DNA of 64,000 nucleotides from Paenibacillus zeirhizosphaerae (GTDB lineage Bacteria > Bacillota > Bacilli > Paenibacillales > Paenibacillaceae). Each line of letters starts with the position of its first letter. The stretch's first letter is position 1. This document shows, in pieces, positions 1-8,130 of the stretch. The stretch is taken from positions 62,001 through 126,000 of the forward strand of contig NZ_JAPCKK010000031.1 of assembly GCF_030705605.1 (NCBI RefSeq). The letters are read 5' to 3'. The notes beneath the pieces were generated by a model that did no database searches, was not told the origin of the DNA, and saw only the letters and a list, made by a program, of their open reading frames with translations. The position numbers and the translations under genes are program-made.

Positions 1-313
1 CAAGCAGGGCCCCGACTAGCCCCGGTCCCTGCGTTACAGCTACAGCGGACAGCCGATCAGGAGTAATTCCCGAAGCGTTCATGGCTTCTTCCAGCATGAA
101 TGTAATGCTCTCCACATGCTTGCGGGAAGCCACTTCAGGCACAACTCCTCCAAACTGCTGATGTGTGGCGATCTGGCTGGAGATAAGATTAGAGATCACC
201 TCCTTGCCGTCCTTAACGACAGCTACCGCTGTTTCATCACAGCTTGTCTCGATCGCCAGTATATAACTGGTCCCAGCTGTTTCGTTCCCTTTGATGTCTT
301 GTTCCTCCTGCAT
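1..313 (-). CDS. tsaD: tRNA N6-threonylcarbamoyladenosine (t6A) transferase TsaD, N-terminal part
   Basis: TsaD transfers the threonylcarbamoyl group from threonylcarbamoyl-AMP to A37 of ANN-decoding tRNAs, working with TsaB and TsaE in the cytoplasm. Only about the first 104 residues are visible because the gene runs off the left edge. They contain the family's ETSCDET signature near residue 22 and the GPGL glycine motif close to the edge; the metal-binding histidines lie outside the window. The ATG at 313 follows the rimI stop by only 2 bases, so it is the last visible gene of the tsaE-tsaB-rimI-tsaD operon. The identification rests on the visible motifs plus the operon order, which is common in Firmicutes. 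Confidence 0.93.
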   Translation of the reverse strand, partial: MQEEQDIKGNETAGTSYILAIETSCDETAVAVVKDGKEVISNLISSQIATHQQFGGVVPEVASRKHVESITFMLEEAMNASGITPDRLSAVAVTQGPGLVGALL

Positions 314-315
314 CC

Positions 316-828
316 TCAATCCTCTTCCTCTCCGCCGGAGCTCTCAGCAGGAGGCAAATCCGCCCACATAATGAGAGCATCTTCATGGTTATCCGAGTAG
401 TAGCCTTTACGGAGACCAGCCGCTTCAAATCCTTTTTTCTCATATAAATTACGGGCAACGCTGTTGGAAACTCTGACCTCCAGCGTCATCCGCTTCATCC
501 CCACGTATGCAGCCGTTCGCATCAGCTCGTCCAGAAGACGCTCGCCAAGTCCGCAGCCCCTGTATGCTTCACGGATCGCGATATTCGTTACATGAGCCTC
601 ATCCATAATCGTCCACATCCCGGCATAGCCGATCGGCTCTCCGTCCAGCTCCATCATCATATATTTGGCAAAATGATTGTTGGCCAGCTCATTCCGGAAC
701 GCCTCCCGCGTCCACGGTAAGGTAAACGATTCATGCTCAATGACCATCACGTCCGGTAGATCATCCATCGTCATCAACCGGAAAGACAGCTCCCCGGCCA
801 AGCGTTTTGACTCCTCCATTCTATTCAA
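316..828 (-). CDS. rimI: Ribosomal protein S18 alanine N-acetyltransferase RimI (GNAT family)
   Basis: A 170-residue GNAT-fold acetyltransferase, of the usual RimI length with a short extension. The acetyl-CoA loop RGCGLGE lies near residues 90-96, and the C-terminal part has the family's [14 protein letters not shown] and GYY features around 121-145. It would acetylate the N-terminal alanine of ribosomal protein S18, although Firmicute RimI proteins may have other substrates. It sits 10 bases after tsaB and 2 bases before tsaD, the typical RimI setting. The start is uncertain: the TTG at 828 lies about 4 bases after a GGGAG motif, whereas the ATG at 819 lies 13 bases after it. Confidence 0.9.
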   Translation of the reverse strand: MNRMEESKRLAGELSFRLMTMDDLPDVMVIEHESFTLPWTREAFRNELANNHFAKYMMMELDGEPIGYAGMWTIMDEAHVTNIAIREAYRGCGLGERLLDELMRTAAYVGMKRMTLEVRVSNSVARNLYEKKGFEAAGLRKGYYSDNHEDALIMWADLPPAESSGGEEED

Positions 829-838
829 CCGGCTCCCT

Positions 839-1639
839 TCAACGCTGACGCAGCAGGTTTACTTCCGCCTCCGCCAACTGGGTATAATTCGGAACGAGCG
901 TATGCAGCTCGTCCTGTTCTCCATTCAATAACCGTTCAGCACCCAGCCGGCCGATCCAGCGTCCTTCCAGCTCATAAGGCAGCGCCTGCACCGGTATCTC
1001 CAGATCAGCCGCAGCTTGTACATGCAGCGCGATTTCACCTACGAACCACAGGACTGCAGGACGGCTGCCCTCATCCGTATCGGATAAGCGCTGCTTCAGC
1101 TCCTCTACCCAGGAAGTCATCAAGCGGATGCCGTCCTGCTCCAACCGAATGGGAGCCCCCTCTCCGTCCGCCGCAAAAAGCCCGGTGTACACCTGGCCGC
1201 GCCGCGCGTCCAACAACGGGATGATCCAGTGAACCGCACTGTCCTGCAGCGGAGCATGCTTGTCCATCAGCCCATTCTGCCCTCGAACCCAACCGCCCCA
1301 CGCCAGAGCGTGGAGCGTAGATACACCGGCTACCGGCACCTTCCATGCCCATGCCAGCGTCTTCGCCGCCGTCACCGCGATGCGGATTCCCGTGTATGAA
1401 CCGGGCCCCACACCGACCGCCAAGCCTGCAATGTCTCTGCCCGTCATTCCGGCATCGGTCAGCAAGCGCTGCAGCTCGGTAATGATATGCACAGAATGAT
1501 TGCGCTCCCCTTGAACATGGGCTTCCCCGATGACCTGCCGCCCATCCATTAACGATGCAGCCATAACGGTCGTCGCCGTATCTAACGCCAAAAACCGTTG
1601 TCTGGGCTGCTGCATTTCCTCTTCATTCATATACGTCAT
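839..1639 (-). CDS. tsaB: tRNA t6A biosynthesis protein TsaB
   Basis: TsaB is the non-catalytic partner and scaffold of TsaD in the TsaBDE complex. The protein has the ASKHA-type N-terminus (LALDTATTVMAASL) and the conserved GVGPGSYTGIRIAV stretch that defines the family; it lacks the TsaD metal site, as expected. The ATG at 1639 overlaps the tsaE stop as ATGA, pointing to translational coupling, and gives 266 residues. A longer reading frame begins at 1669 and another ATG lies at 1630, but the 4-base overlap is the most natural start. It is co-transcribed with tsaE upstream and rimI downstream. Confidence 0.93.
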   Translation of the reverse strand: MTYMNEEEMQQPRQRFLALDTATTVMAASLMDGRQVIGEAHVQGERNHSVHIITELQRLLTDAGMTGRDIAGLAVGVGPGSYTGIRIAVTAAKTLAWAWKVPVAGVSTLHALAWGGWVRGQNGLMDKHAPLQDSAVHWIIPLLDARRGQVYTGLFAADGEGAPIRLEQDGIRLMTSWVEELKQRLSDTDEGSRPAVLWFVGEIALHVQAAADLEIPVQALPYELEGRWIGRLGAERLLNGEQDELHTLVPNYTQLAEAEVNLLRQR

Positions 1640-2118
1640 GCTCCATTCTCTCTCAAACTCCGGCACCATTCGGCGTACACTTGGCCACAGCCCGTCAGAT
1701 GAAGCATCCGCTCATCCGCTGTAGCCGTTGTCTCCATAACGATGTGCAGCCGTTCTGCAGGCAGGAGAGAGGGGATCAGGCTTCCCCATTCCACAAGACA
1801 GACGCCGGTGCCGTAAAAATATTCATCCAGGCCAAGCTCCCCGGCTTCATGCTCATCGATCCGATATACATCCATATGGTATAAGGGCAATCGTCCTTCA
1901 TACTCCTTGATCAGGGTAAAGGTTGGACTGTTTACGACTCCCTGAACTCCAAGATGCTTGGCGAACGCTTTGGAGAACGCGGTTTTGCCAGCTCCCAGAT
2001 CGCCATCCAGCACAATAACGGTGCCTGCGAACGATCGCCCGGCAAGCGCTGCCGCCAGCCGCTCCGTGTCCTGCTCACTCTGCGCCAAATATGTGAAATG
2101 TTCCTCTATCATATCCAA
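1636..2118 (-). CDS. tsaE: tRNA t6A biosynthesis ATPase TsaE
   Basis: TsaE is the P-loop ATPase that resets the TsaBD complex during t6A synthesis. The Walker A motif GDLGAGKT is at residues 39-46, followed by the family's SPTFTLIKEY and HMDVYRI motifs near 64-87 and EWGSLIP further on. The length, 160 residues, is normal. The frame opens with TTG at 2118, and an AGAGGTGG Shine-Dalgarno sequence stands at the right distance; an in-frame ATG follows two codons later at 2112. It is the first gene of the tsa operon, with a plausible sigma-A promoter just upstream. Confidence 0.93.
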   Translation of the reverse strand: MDMIEEHFTYLAQSEQDTERLAAALAGRSFAGTVIVLDGDLGAGKTAFSKAFAKHLGVQGVVNSPTFTLIKEYEGRLPLYHMDVYRIDEHEAGELGLDEYFYGTGVCLVEWGSLIPSLLPAERLHIVMETTATADERMLHLTGCGQVYAEWCRSLRENGA

Positions 2119-2162
2119 ATGCCCACCTCTCGGCGGCCCTCAGGCCTTGCAACTTGTTCTTT

Positions 2163-2192
2163 ATTATATAGCTCTTTCACATTCTGCCGCAA
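2163..2192 (-). promoter_or_regulatory. Candidate sigma-A promoter of the tsa operon
   Basis: On the minus strand a perfect TATAAT (-10) is preceded by TTGCGG at an 18-base spacing, about 45 bases before the TTG start of tsaE. It is assigned by consensus only. Confidence 0.5.
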
Positions 2193-2219
2193 GAAAAGGG
2201 CAGCAAGAAGCTGACACGA

Positions 2220-2258
2220 CAAAAAGAACCGCATCTACCGGCAACGGCGAGCGGCTCT
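2220..2258 (-). terminator. Rho-independent terminator after sspH
   Basis: Downstream of the sspH stop the minus strand carries an 8-bp stem (AGAGCCGC with GCGGTTCT, one G-U pair) followed at once by TTTTT. It separates the small spore gene pair from the tsa operon. Confidence 0.75.
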
Positions 2259-2270
2259 ATCCTATTTGCA

Positions 2271-2450
2271 TCATTTTTCCTCAAGTCGGTCGATTTTTAC
2301 GGTTTGCGTGTCGAGCGGATCTGATCCCACCTGCACCGTCGCCATCCCGTTGTCCACATCCACATGCTCGATCCACACCGGTTTCCCCTCCAACTTGACC
2401 GCGATCATTTCCGGCGAATCAAAGATCGCTTTGGCACGCTGAGCATCCAT
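2271..2450 (-). CDS. sspH: H-type small acid-soluble spore protein
   Basis: A 59-residue protein starting MDAQRAKAIFDSPEM and continuing through a GKPVWIEHVD segment to a short acidic end. This is the pattern of the SspH family (about 59 residues, MxxxRAKEI near the start and a VWIEHV-like centre). Members are minor acid-soluble proteins of the spore core, made in the forespore. The ATG at 2450 is preceded by AAAAGGAGG at good spacing, and a terminator follows the stop. The gene follows the 82-residue unknown gene by 21 bases, so the two are probably co-transcribed. Assignment rests on sequence resemblance recalled from the family, not on a search. Confidence 0.85.
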   Translation of the reverse strand: MDAQRAKAIFDSPEMIAVKLEGKPVWIEHVDVDNGMATVQVGSDPLDTQTVKIDRLEEK

Positions 2451-2471
2451 AGCAGGGTCCTCCTTTTTCCT

Positions 2472-2720
2472 CTATTGTTCATCCTTGAGCATACAGTCGA
2501 TATCCAGGCTCATGGAAGCCGTTAAATCTGCTTCCTTCTCGGCCATGGTCACCTGCTCCCAATTCACATGAGAGCCTGACACACCAGCTATAGGTTCCGC
2601 GTTATGGGTTAAGGCAAATTCGGGGGCAAGCGCCTCTTCCTCTCCTGCTGCCGGTGAACGGAACGGGATAGCTCTTTTGAAAGTATCTCTCCATCCCGGC
2701 TCAGGAAGCTTATCTGACAT
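2472..2720 (-). CDS. Small hypothetical protein upstream of sspH
   Basis: I do not recognise this 82-residue protein. The reading frame can be extended to an ATG at 2783, but that has no ribosome binding site, while the ATG at 2720 (MSDKLPEPGW) follows GAGAGGAAG at normal spacing. The product is acidic, rich in Ala and Glu, with no signal peptide or membrane segment. It ends 21 bases before sspH and probably shares its transcript, so a role in the forespore or spore is possible but is inferred only from position. Confidence 0.6.
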   Translation of the reverse strand: MSDKLPEPGWRDTFKRAIPFRSPAAGEEEALAPEFALTHNAEPIAGVSGSHVNWEQVTMAEKEADLTASMSLDIDCMLKDEQ

Positions 2721-2788
2721 CGGTTCATCTTCCTCTCCATATGGATGTTCCCTGTTACTATGCGCCAAAACGAACCCCGGCATGCGCT

Positions 2789-2817
2789 ACATACAATAAG
2801 ACATGATACGCATACTA
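2789..2817 (+). promoter_or_regulatory. Candidate sigma-G-type promoter of the ku-ligD(pol) operon
   Basis: CATACTA at 2811-2817 fits the sigma-G -10 pattern CATNHTA, and ACATA at 2789-2793, 17 bases upstream, matches four of five positions of the -35 pattern GHATR. The Ku and LigD genes of Bacillus subtilis are known to be forespore-expressed under sigma-G, which makes the match plausible. The overlapping GCATAC-tac-GTATGC inverted repeat could also bind a regulator. Confidence 0.4.
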
Positions 2818-2863
2818 CGTATGCACAGCATAAAACCGGCTAACAAGGAAGGTGACTATAACC

Positions 2864-3772
2864 ATGCATACCGTCTGGAAAGGAGCCATCAGCTTTGGCC
2901 TTGTCCATGTCCCTGTCAAGATGTTTTCCGCCACGGAGGACAAGGATATTTCCATGCGTTACATTCACAAGGAATGCGGCAGCCCTCTGACCTATGTACG
3001 AAAATGCCCTGTATGCGATAAAGAAGTGGAATGGGAGGAAATCGGCAAAGGTTATGAATATGAGAAAGGCCGTTTCGTCATGTTCGAGAAGGAAGAGCTT
3101 GACCAGCTTACGGAACAGGGCAACAAAAATATTACGATTCTGGACTTTGTCAATTTGACCGATATTGATCCGATTTACTTTCAAAAAACCTACTACCTGT
3201 CCCCAGATCAGACCGGGGCCAACCCATACAGCCTGCTACTGAATGCGATGAAGGACACGGGCAAGATCGGCATCGCCCAAATCTCGATTCGCTCCAAAAG
3301 CAGTCTAGCCGCAATCCGTGTACTGGAAGGATGCCTTGCCATCGAGACCATTTTCTACCCGGATGAAATCAGGCCTGTCTCCCAAGTCCCCAATCTTCCG
3401 GGCACGACTGCCGTTAATGAAAAAGAGCTTTCCATGGCTAAAATGCTGATCGAGCAACTCTCCACCGAGTTTGATCCGGAAAAATACACGGACGAATACC
3501 GTGCGCGTCTTCTGGATCTTATCTCCCATAAGGTGGCTGGAGAAGAAGTGAAAATTGCACCCGCCAAGCCGCAGACCAATGTGGTGGATTTGATGGCCGC
3601 GCTGCAGGCCAGTATTGAGGCCGTCAAGCCTATTGTCACCGACCCGGGCCCCTCTCCAGGACGCAAGCGGGCTGCCAGGAAAACTGTCGCTCCAGCCAAA
3701 GCCGCTTCTGGAGAAGCCTCGCCGCCCCAGCCCAAACGAAAGCCGTCAGCCAGAAAAACCAGCAAGACCTAA
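2864..3772 (+). CDS. ku: Non-homologous end joining protein Ku
   Basis: Bacterial Ku binds double-strand DNA ends as a homodimer and recruits LigD-type enzymes. The 302-residue protein begins with the family signature HTVWKGAISFGLVHVPVKM, has the conserved CGSPLTYVRKCPVCDKEV segment near 36-54 and ends in a long basic Lys/Arg/Pro/Ala-rich tail (after about residue 260), typical of Ku proteins that grip DNA. The ATG at 2864 lies 7 bases after AAGGAAGGTGA; a GTG at 2852 is inside that ribosome binding site and was rejected. The gene is followed after 23 bases by the LigD-type polymerase, so both act in the same repair pathway. Confidence 0.95.
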   Translation: MHTVWKGAISFGLVHVPVKMFSATEDKDISMRYIHKECGSPLTYVRKCPVCDKEVEWEEIGKGYEYEKGRFVMFEKEELDQLTEQGNKNITILDFVNLTDIDPIYFQKTYYLSPDQTGANPYSLLLNAMKDTGKIGIAQISIRSKSSLAAIRVLEGCLAIETIFYPDEIRPVSQVPNLPGTTAVNEKELSMAKMLIEQLSTEFDPEKYTDEYRARLLDLISHKVAGEEVKIAPAKPQTNVVDLMAALQASIEAVKPIVTDPGPSPGRKRAARKTVAPAKAASGEASPPQPKRKPSARKTSKT

Positions 3773-3795
3773 CCGCCCGATAAGGAGGCTCACGT

Positions 3796-4704
3796 ATGGC
3801 CAAAACGGTGAAAGGCAGCATAAGGATTGAAGGGCGCGAAATCACGGTCACCAATCCGGACAAGCCTTTGTGGCCTGAAGCAGGGATTACGAAGGCGGTA
3901 TATTTGACCAAGCTTGCCGTTCTAGCTCCTTATTTGCTCCCTTACTGTCGAGACCGCCTGTTAACCGTGATTCGTTGGCCGCACGGTATTCACGGCGAAT
4001 TCTTTTACCAAAAAAACGCGCCTGATCCGAGACCCGACTTTGTCAATAGCTATGTTCATGAAGGGATCAATTATATGTTGCTCAATGACCTGCCACAACT
4101 GCTCTGGCTCGGCAATCAAGCCGCACTCGAGTTTCACCCTTCCCTGCATAAGGCAGGCAGTCCGCTCCCCTGTGAATGGATGATTGACCTGGACCCCTCG
4201 GTTGAAGAGGAGCCCCGTATTATGGAGGCGGCAAGCATCGTTGGAGATGTACTGGCTTCACTTGGTCTGCAATCCATCGCCAAAACCTCCGGGGCTACAG
4301 GCATTCAGGTTATTGTGCCCATACATGAAGGCATTACTTTTGACGAGCTGCGGACCGTGGGCCATTTTGTCGGAAAATACGTGACCGAGAAGCTTCCGTC
4401 CCTGTTTACGCTGGAAAGGCTGAAGAAAGACCGCGGCACCTGCATTTATTTTGATTATCTTCAGCATTACCACGGAAAAACGCTGGCCGCACCCTATACA
4501 CCGCGCGCAAGAATAGGCGCTACGGTATCCACGCCCCTTACATGGGAGGAGGTTCGGCGGAATGTATCTCCCAAGGATTATCATCTGCTCAATATCGGAG
4601 AACGGCTGGAACGGATAGGGGACCTGATCAGCATGGTTCCTCCCCAGCCCATCCGCCCGTTATTGGACTATTTGAACGGCAAAAAACCTGTACAGATCCA
4701 GTGA
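3796..4704 (+). CDS. Stand-alone LigD polymerase-domain protein (NHEJ DNA/RNA polymerase)
   Basis: A 302-residue archaeo-eukaryotic primase-type polymerase of the LigD PolDom family, which fills gaps and adds nucleotides at double-strand breaks during end joining. The PDKPLWPEAGITK start, the FHPS motif (His near 114), the catalytic aspartates of WMIDLDPS (131 and 133), the TSGATGIQV motif near 164-172 and a third acidic site around YFDYLQ are all present. There is no ligase or phosphoesterase domain, so it is not a full LigD; a separate ATP-dependent ligase must be supplied elsewhere in the genome. The ATG at 3796 follows AAGGAGG. It pairs with Ku and ends within a strong terminator. Confidence 0.93.
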   Translation: MAKTVKGSIRIEGREITVTNPDKPLWPEAGITKAVYLTKLAVLAPYLLPYCRDRLLTVIRWPHGIHGEFFYQKNAPDPRPDFVNSYVHEGINYMLLNDLPQLLWLGNQAALEFHPSLHKAGSPLPCEWMIDLDPSVEEEPRIMEAASIVGDVLASLGLQSIAKTSGATGIQVIVPIHEGITFDELRTVGHFVGKYVTEKLPSLFTLERLKKDRGTCIYFDYLQHYHGKTLAAPYTPRARIGATVSTPLTWEEVRRNVSPKDYHLLNIGERLERIGDLISMVPPQPIRPLLDYLNGKKPVQIQ

Positions 4705-4718
4705 CCGTACAGGTTTTT
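4682..4718. terminator. Bidirectional terminator between the NHEJ and export operons
   Basis: A 12-bp stem (AAAAACCTGTAC with GTACAGGTTTTT) encloses the stop codon of the polymerase gene. It has T runs on both strands and can therefore end the plus-strand ku operon and the convergent minus-strand export operon. Confidence 0.85.
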
Positions 4719-4745
4719 AAAGTTTTAGGCCTCTGCTGCCTTCCT

Positions 4746-5957
4746 TTACTCATATCTCAAAGCATCGATCGGTTTGAGGCGCGAGGCTTTAAGGGCGGGA
4801 ATAACTCCGAACAGGATGCCAACAACCATACAGCTCAGAAATGAATACAGCACCGGCTCAACCGTATATACGATCGGCATCTTTGCCATGCTGTTCAGCA
4901 GCCTGGCCGCCCCGATTCCGGCGAGCACGCCGAGGATGCCGCCAAGCAGACTGATGAATACCGCTTCCATCAGAAATTGCAGCATAATATCGCCGCGCTG
5001 GGCTCCGATGGCTTTGCGGATTCCGATTTCCCTGGTCCGTTCCGTAACGGCCATCAGCATCATATTCATGATACCCACCCCGCCTACGAGCAACGCAATC
5101 CCGGCCACTCCGAGTATCAGCAGATTCATAGTATCATTAACACCGGTAGTCATCTGCAGATAGTCTGTCTGGCTCATCAATTGAAAATCGTCCGGCTCCC
5201 CTTCCTTGATCATATGCCTGGTCCGCAGCTTCTGCGTAATTTCAGCACGTGCGCTGTCCATTAATTCGGGAGCCGCAGCGGAAATATTCAATTGCTGAAT
5301 ACTCATATGACTCATCCGGTCCATGCCGGTTGTGATTGGAATATAAAGCTGGTAGGCGCTGTTGTTCATCATGGAGTTTTTATTCGACAGCAAGCCTACA
5401 ATTTTAAATGGCAGATTGTTAATCAATACCGTTTCACCAACCGCATTGGCACTATTATCCCCGAACAGGTCACTGGCAGCCTGCGACCCGATGATGGCCA
5501 CGTTCATCCCTTTTTCCACCTCATAATTCGTGAAGGTTCTGCCATCAGTGAAGAAAAGCTTTTGCACGCTCGCAAATGAGGCCGAAGTACCTTCGATTTG
5601 AAGATTCACCTTTTGTCTGCCCCAGACAACATCAGAACTGCTCATCCCGCTCGGAGCCACATCGGCAACGGACCTGAGCTGCTCCAATGCGGCCACATCC
5701 TCCAGGGTGAATTCCGGCGGCTTTTCAAATAGGGTGCCATTGGTTCCGTCATATTGAGCAAAAGGATAGATCATGATTAAATTATTGCCCATATTATTAA
5801 TCTGCGAGGTGATCTGGGCATTGGAGCCCTTGCCGATCGCCGCAATGGCAATGACTGCCGCAACCCCGATAATGATGCCGAGCATGGTCAGCAGCGAGCG
5901 CAGCTTATTGCTTTTCAGACTGGAAAAGGACATCTTCAGCGTTTCCAGCAGGTTCAT
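4746..5957 (-). CDS. MacB-like ABC transporter permease (FtsX domain)
   Basis: A 403-residue permease of the MacB type. There is one transmembrane helix near residues 20-45 (MLGIIIGVAAVIAIAAIG), a large extracellular MacB core region, and three C-terminal helices with the FtsX-like TREIGIRKAIGA motif. Such permeases do not move substrate across the membrane themselves but drive an adaptor by mechanotransmission, exporting peptides, antibiotics or toxins. The start overlaps the ATPase stop by 4 bases. It is the last gene of the operon TolC-like - adaptor - ATPase - permease. The substrate cannot be told from the sequence. Confidence 0.88.
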   Translation of the reverse strand: MNLLETLKMSFSSLKSNKLRSLLTMLGIIIGVAAVIAIAAIGKGSNAQITSQINNMGNNLIMIYPFAQYDGTNGTLFEKPPEFTLEDVAALEQLRSVADVAPSGMSSSDVVWGRQKVNLQIEGTSASFASVQKLFFTDGRTFTNYEVEKGMNVAIIGSQAASDLFGDNSANAVGETVLINNLPFKIVGLLSNKNSMMNNSAYQLYIPITTGMDRMSHMSIQQLNISAAAPELMDSARAEITQKLRTRHMIKEGEPDDFQLMSQTDYLQMTTGVNDTMNLLILGVAGIALLVGGVGIMNMMLMAVTERTREIGIRKAIGAQRGDIMLQFLMEAVFISLLGGILGVLAGIGAARLLNSMAKMPIVYTVEPVLYSFLSCMVVGILFGVIPALKASRLKPIDALRYE

Positions 5958-6673
5958 GCGTTCACTTCCTCTGCCGTCATTCTTCGCGGAGTAATCCGTT
6001 CATCCTTCTCGATCCGTCCGTCCCGGAAATAGATCAGGCGCTTGGCACATGCTGCCACCTCCGCATCATGCGTCACGAGAACGATCGTGATCCCCTGATC
6101 ATTCAATCGTTGAAAGATATCCATAATCTCCACGGTCGTGCGAGAATCCAGCGCGCCTGTCGGCTCGTCCGCCAGCAGAATGACCGGATCGTTCACAAGC
6201 GCGCGGGCGATGGATACACGCTGCTGCTGTCCACCGGACAGCTCGTTCGGCTTGTTCTTCAGCCTGTCCCCGAGCCCTACATGGGTAAGCGCCTCAGCCG
6301 CCCGCCGCTTCCGCTCCCTTGCAGGCATCCCGGCATAAATCATCGGCAGCTCGACATTGGCCAGCGAGGTGGAGCGGGACAGCAAATGAAATTTCTGAAA
6401 TACGAAACCGATCTTGCGGTTCCGAATCAGGGCCAGCTCATAAGGCTTGGCTCCCAGCACCGGATATCCATCCAGATAAAACTCGCCGGAGTCCGGCAGA
6501 TCAAGACAGCCGAGCACGTTCATGATCGTGGATTTCCCCGATCCCGATGGACCCATGATGGCGACAAATTCTCCCTGCTCAATGGAAAGGTTCACATCAT
6601 TCAGGGCGTGAATTTCCTGGCCGCCTACCCTATAGGTTTTGCGAACATGCCGAATGTCAATGACGTGGCTCAT
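5954..6673 (-). CDS. MacB-like ABC transporter ATP-binding protein
   Basis: A 239-residue ATPase of the LolD/MacB group. Walker A GPSGSGKS is at 41-48, the Q-loop near 92, the signature LSGGQQQR at 145-152 and Walker [12 protein letters not shown] near 166-176. The sequence TGALDSRT is typical of this group. It overlaps the adaptor and permease genes by 4 bases on each side, so the three proteins are translationally coupled and form one complex at the membrane. Confidence 0.93.
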   Translation of the reverse strand: MSHVIDIRHVRKTYRVGGQEIHALNDVNLSIEQGEFVAIMGPSGSGKSTIMNVLGCLDLPDSGEFYLDGYPVLGAKPYELALIRNRKIGFVFQKFHLLSRSTSLANVELPMIYAGMPARERKRRAAEALTHVGLGDRLKNKPNELSGGQQQRVSIARALVNDPVILLADEPTGALDSRTTVEIMDIFQRLNDQGITIVLVTHDAEVAACAKRLIYFRDGRIEKDERITPRRMTAEEVNA

Positions 6674-8118
6674 CCCGCACCTCCCATCATGGGATCCACC
6701 GGCATCGCAACAGGCGCAGGGATCACCACCGTATCCCCTTCCTTCACACCGGACTTCAGTTCAACCCGGTCAGGAGTGTAAAAGCCTTGCTCAATCGGCA
6801 CAAATTTATAAGCCTCTGGAGCTGCCGGATTGGACGCCACATATACGCCGTCCTGTCCTCCCTCGGAGCGGATCGCCATGGCCGGAACGAACAGCACATC
6901 TTTATGCGTACCCAGTAAGATGGATATTTCCATGACCATCCCGGTTTTCAGCTTGCCATCGGGGTTTTTGACAGACAGCTCAATCGGATAAGCGGTGCTC
7001 CCATCCTCGGTGGACGGTTCAGGCGACACAAACTTCACCTCTCCCTGAAACTCCTCACCAGGATAAGCGTTGGTACGAAATATAGCCTTCAAGCCTGTCT
7101 GCACCTTAACGATATCGCTTTGTCCAATTTTGGCTGCAATCATCAAATTGTTGGCGCTCGCGTTGTTCATCACAATGAAAGGAGCCGTCGGGCTTGTCCC
7201 CACATCGCCGTTTACTTTCAGAATTACACCGTCCCACGGTGCCTTGATTTCCAGCTTCGTCAGACTGTCCTGTTTTTGCTTCAGCACGGTTTCAGCCCGC
7301 CGCACATCAATCCGTGCCGCCTCAATCGCGGAGTCATCTGTGGGAGTCTGGACTTTTTTCAGCTCGGCCATCGCCTGCCGGTACGCTATTTCCGCATCCT
7401 CGATCGCTTGCTTCTGCTGATTTTCAATCTTGCGCATGTTCCTCTCTTGCGCTTTATAGTCCTGTTCAGCCTTTTCCAGTGTCTGCTCAGCCTGCTCCAT
7501 TTCATTGGCGGGAACAGCCCCTTCTTCCAGCAGAAATTTCTGGTCATCATAAGCCTTACGAGCCTGTTCGAGCTGCTTGGAGGACTGCTCTTTCTGGCTC
7601 TGAGCCTCCTCAATATCAAAGTTCTGCTTGGCTCTTTCCAGCTCCGTCTTCGCACGCTGCACACTGACCTGCTGGATTTCCACTTCCTCCGGCTTCGGCC
7701 CTTTAAGAGCCTCCTCCAGTTTGTTTTCGGCCATAGCCAGGTCGTCCGCCGCGCTCTGTGCCTGATTGCGGGCCTCCGTATCATCAAGACGGGCCAGTAC
7801 CTGTCCGGCCTTGACCCGGTCCCCCGGCGCGACATTGACCGCCGCCAGCTTATCGGTGCTTTCGCCTGTGAAGTTGAGGTTAAGCTCCTTCGACGCTTTG
7901 ACCGTCCCCGTGGCGTCCAATGTCTCCGTGACATCCCCGCGCTCCACCTGCAGTGTCTCGTTCTGAGGCACGGCCGCTACTTCTTCTTCAGGCCACTGCC
8001 AATATACCACCGCTCCCGCTCCGCATAATGCAAGCACAATAACGGTCCGAATGATCCATTTCCTTCTTCGTTTCTTTTTCCATTCCACGATTGCATCGTT
8101 AGCAACGATTTCACTCAC
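6670..8118 (-). CDS. HlyD/MacA-type efflux adaptor (membrane fusion protein)
   Basis: A 482-residue membrane-anchored adaptor. After a basic N-terminus there is one transmembrane helix (about 20-42), then a lipoyl half-motif (VAPGDRVKAGQVLARLDD), a very long coiled coil (about 120-290, rich in Glu, Gln, Lys and Ala), the second lipoyl half (ILKVNGDVGTSP) and a beta-barrel domain. In Gram-positives such YknX-like adaptors work with MacB-like permeases. The coiled coil is long, as in proteins that reach a TolC funnel, and the neighbouring gene indeed encodes a TolC-like protein. The start is GTG at 8118 after AGGAGGGACAGGCT. Confidence 0.9.
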   Translation of the reverse strand: MSEIVANDAIVEWKKKRRRKWIIRTVIVLALCGAGAVVYWQWPEEEVAAVPQNETLQVERGDVTETLDATGTVKASKELNLNFTGESTDKLAAVNVAPGDRVKAGQVLARLDDTEARNQAQSAADDLAMAENKLEEALKGPKPEEVEIQQVSVQRAKTELERAKQNFDIEEAQSQKEQSSKQLEQARKAYDDQKFLLEEGAVPANEMEQAEQTLEKAEQDYKAQERNMRKIENQQKQAIEDAEIAYRQAMAELKKVQTPTDDSAIEAARIDVRRAETVLKQKQDSLTKLEIKAPWDGVILKVNGDVGTSPTAPFIVMNNASANNLMIAAKIGQSDIVKVQTGLKAIFRTNAYPGEEFQGEVKFVSPEPSTEDGSTAYPIELSVKNPDGKLKTGMVMEISILLGTHKDVLFVPAMAIRSEGGQDGVYVASNPAAPEAYKFVPIEQGFYTPDRVELKSGVKEGDTVVIPAPVAMPVDPMMGGAG

Positions 8119-8130
8119 AGCCTGTCCCTC

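Noticed and set aside
7120-8028. 302-codon open frame opposite the adaptor gene
   Set aside because: It is the complement of a clear HlyD-like gene in a frame set by the coiled coil's codon pattern; no ribosome binding site and no family resemblance.
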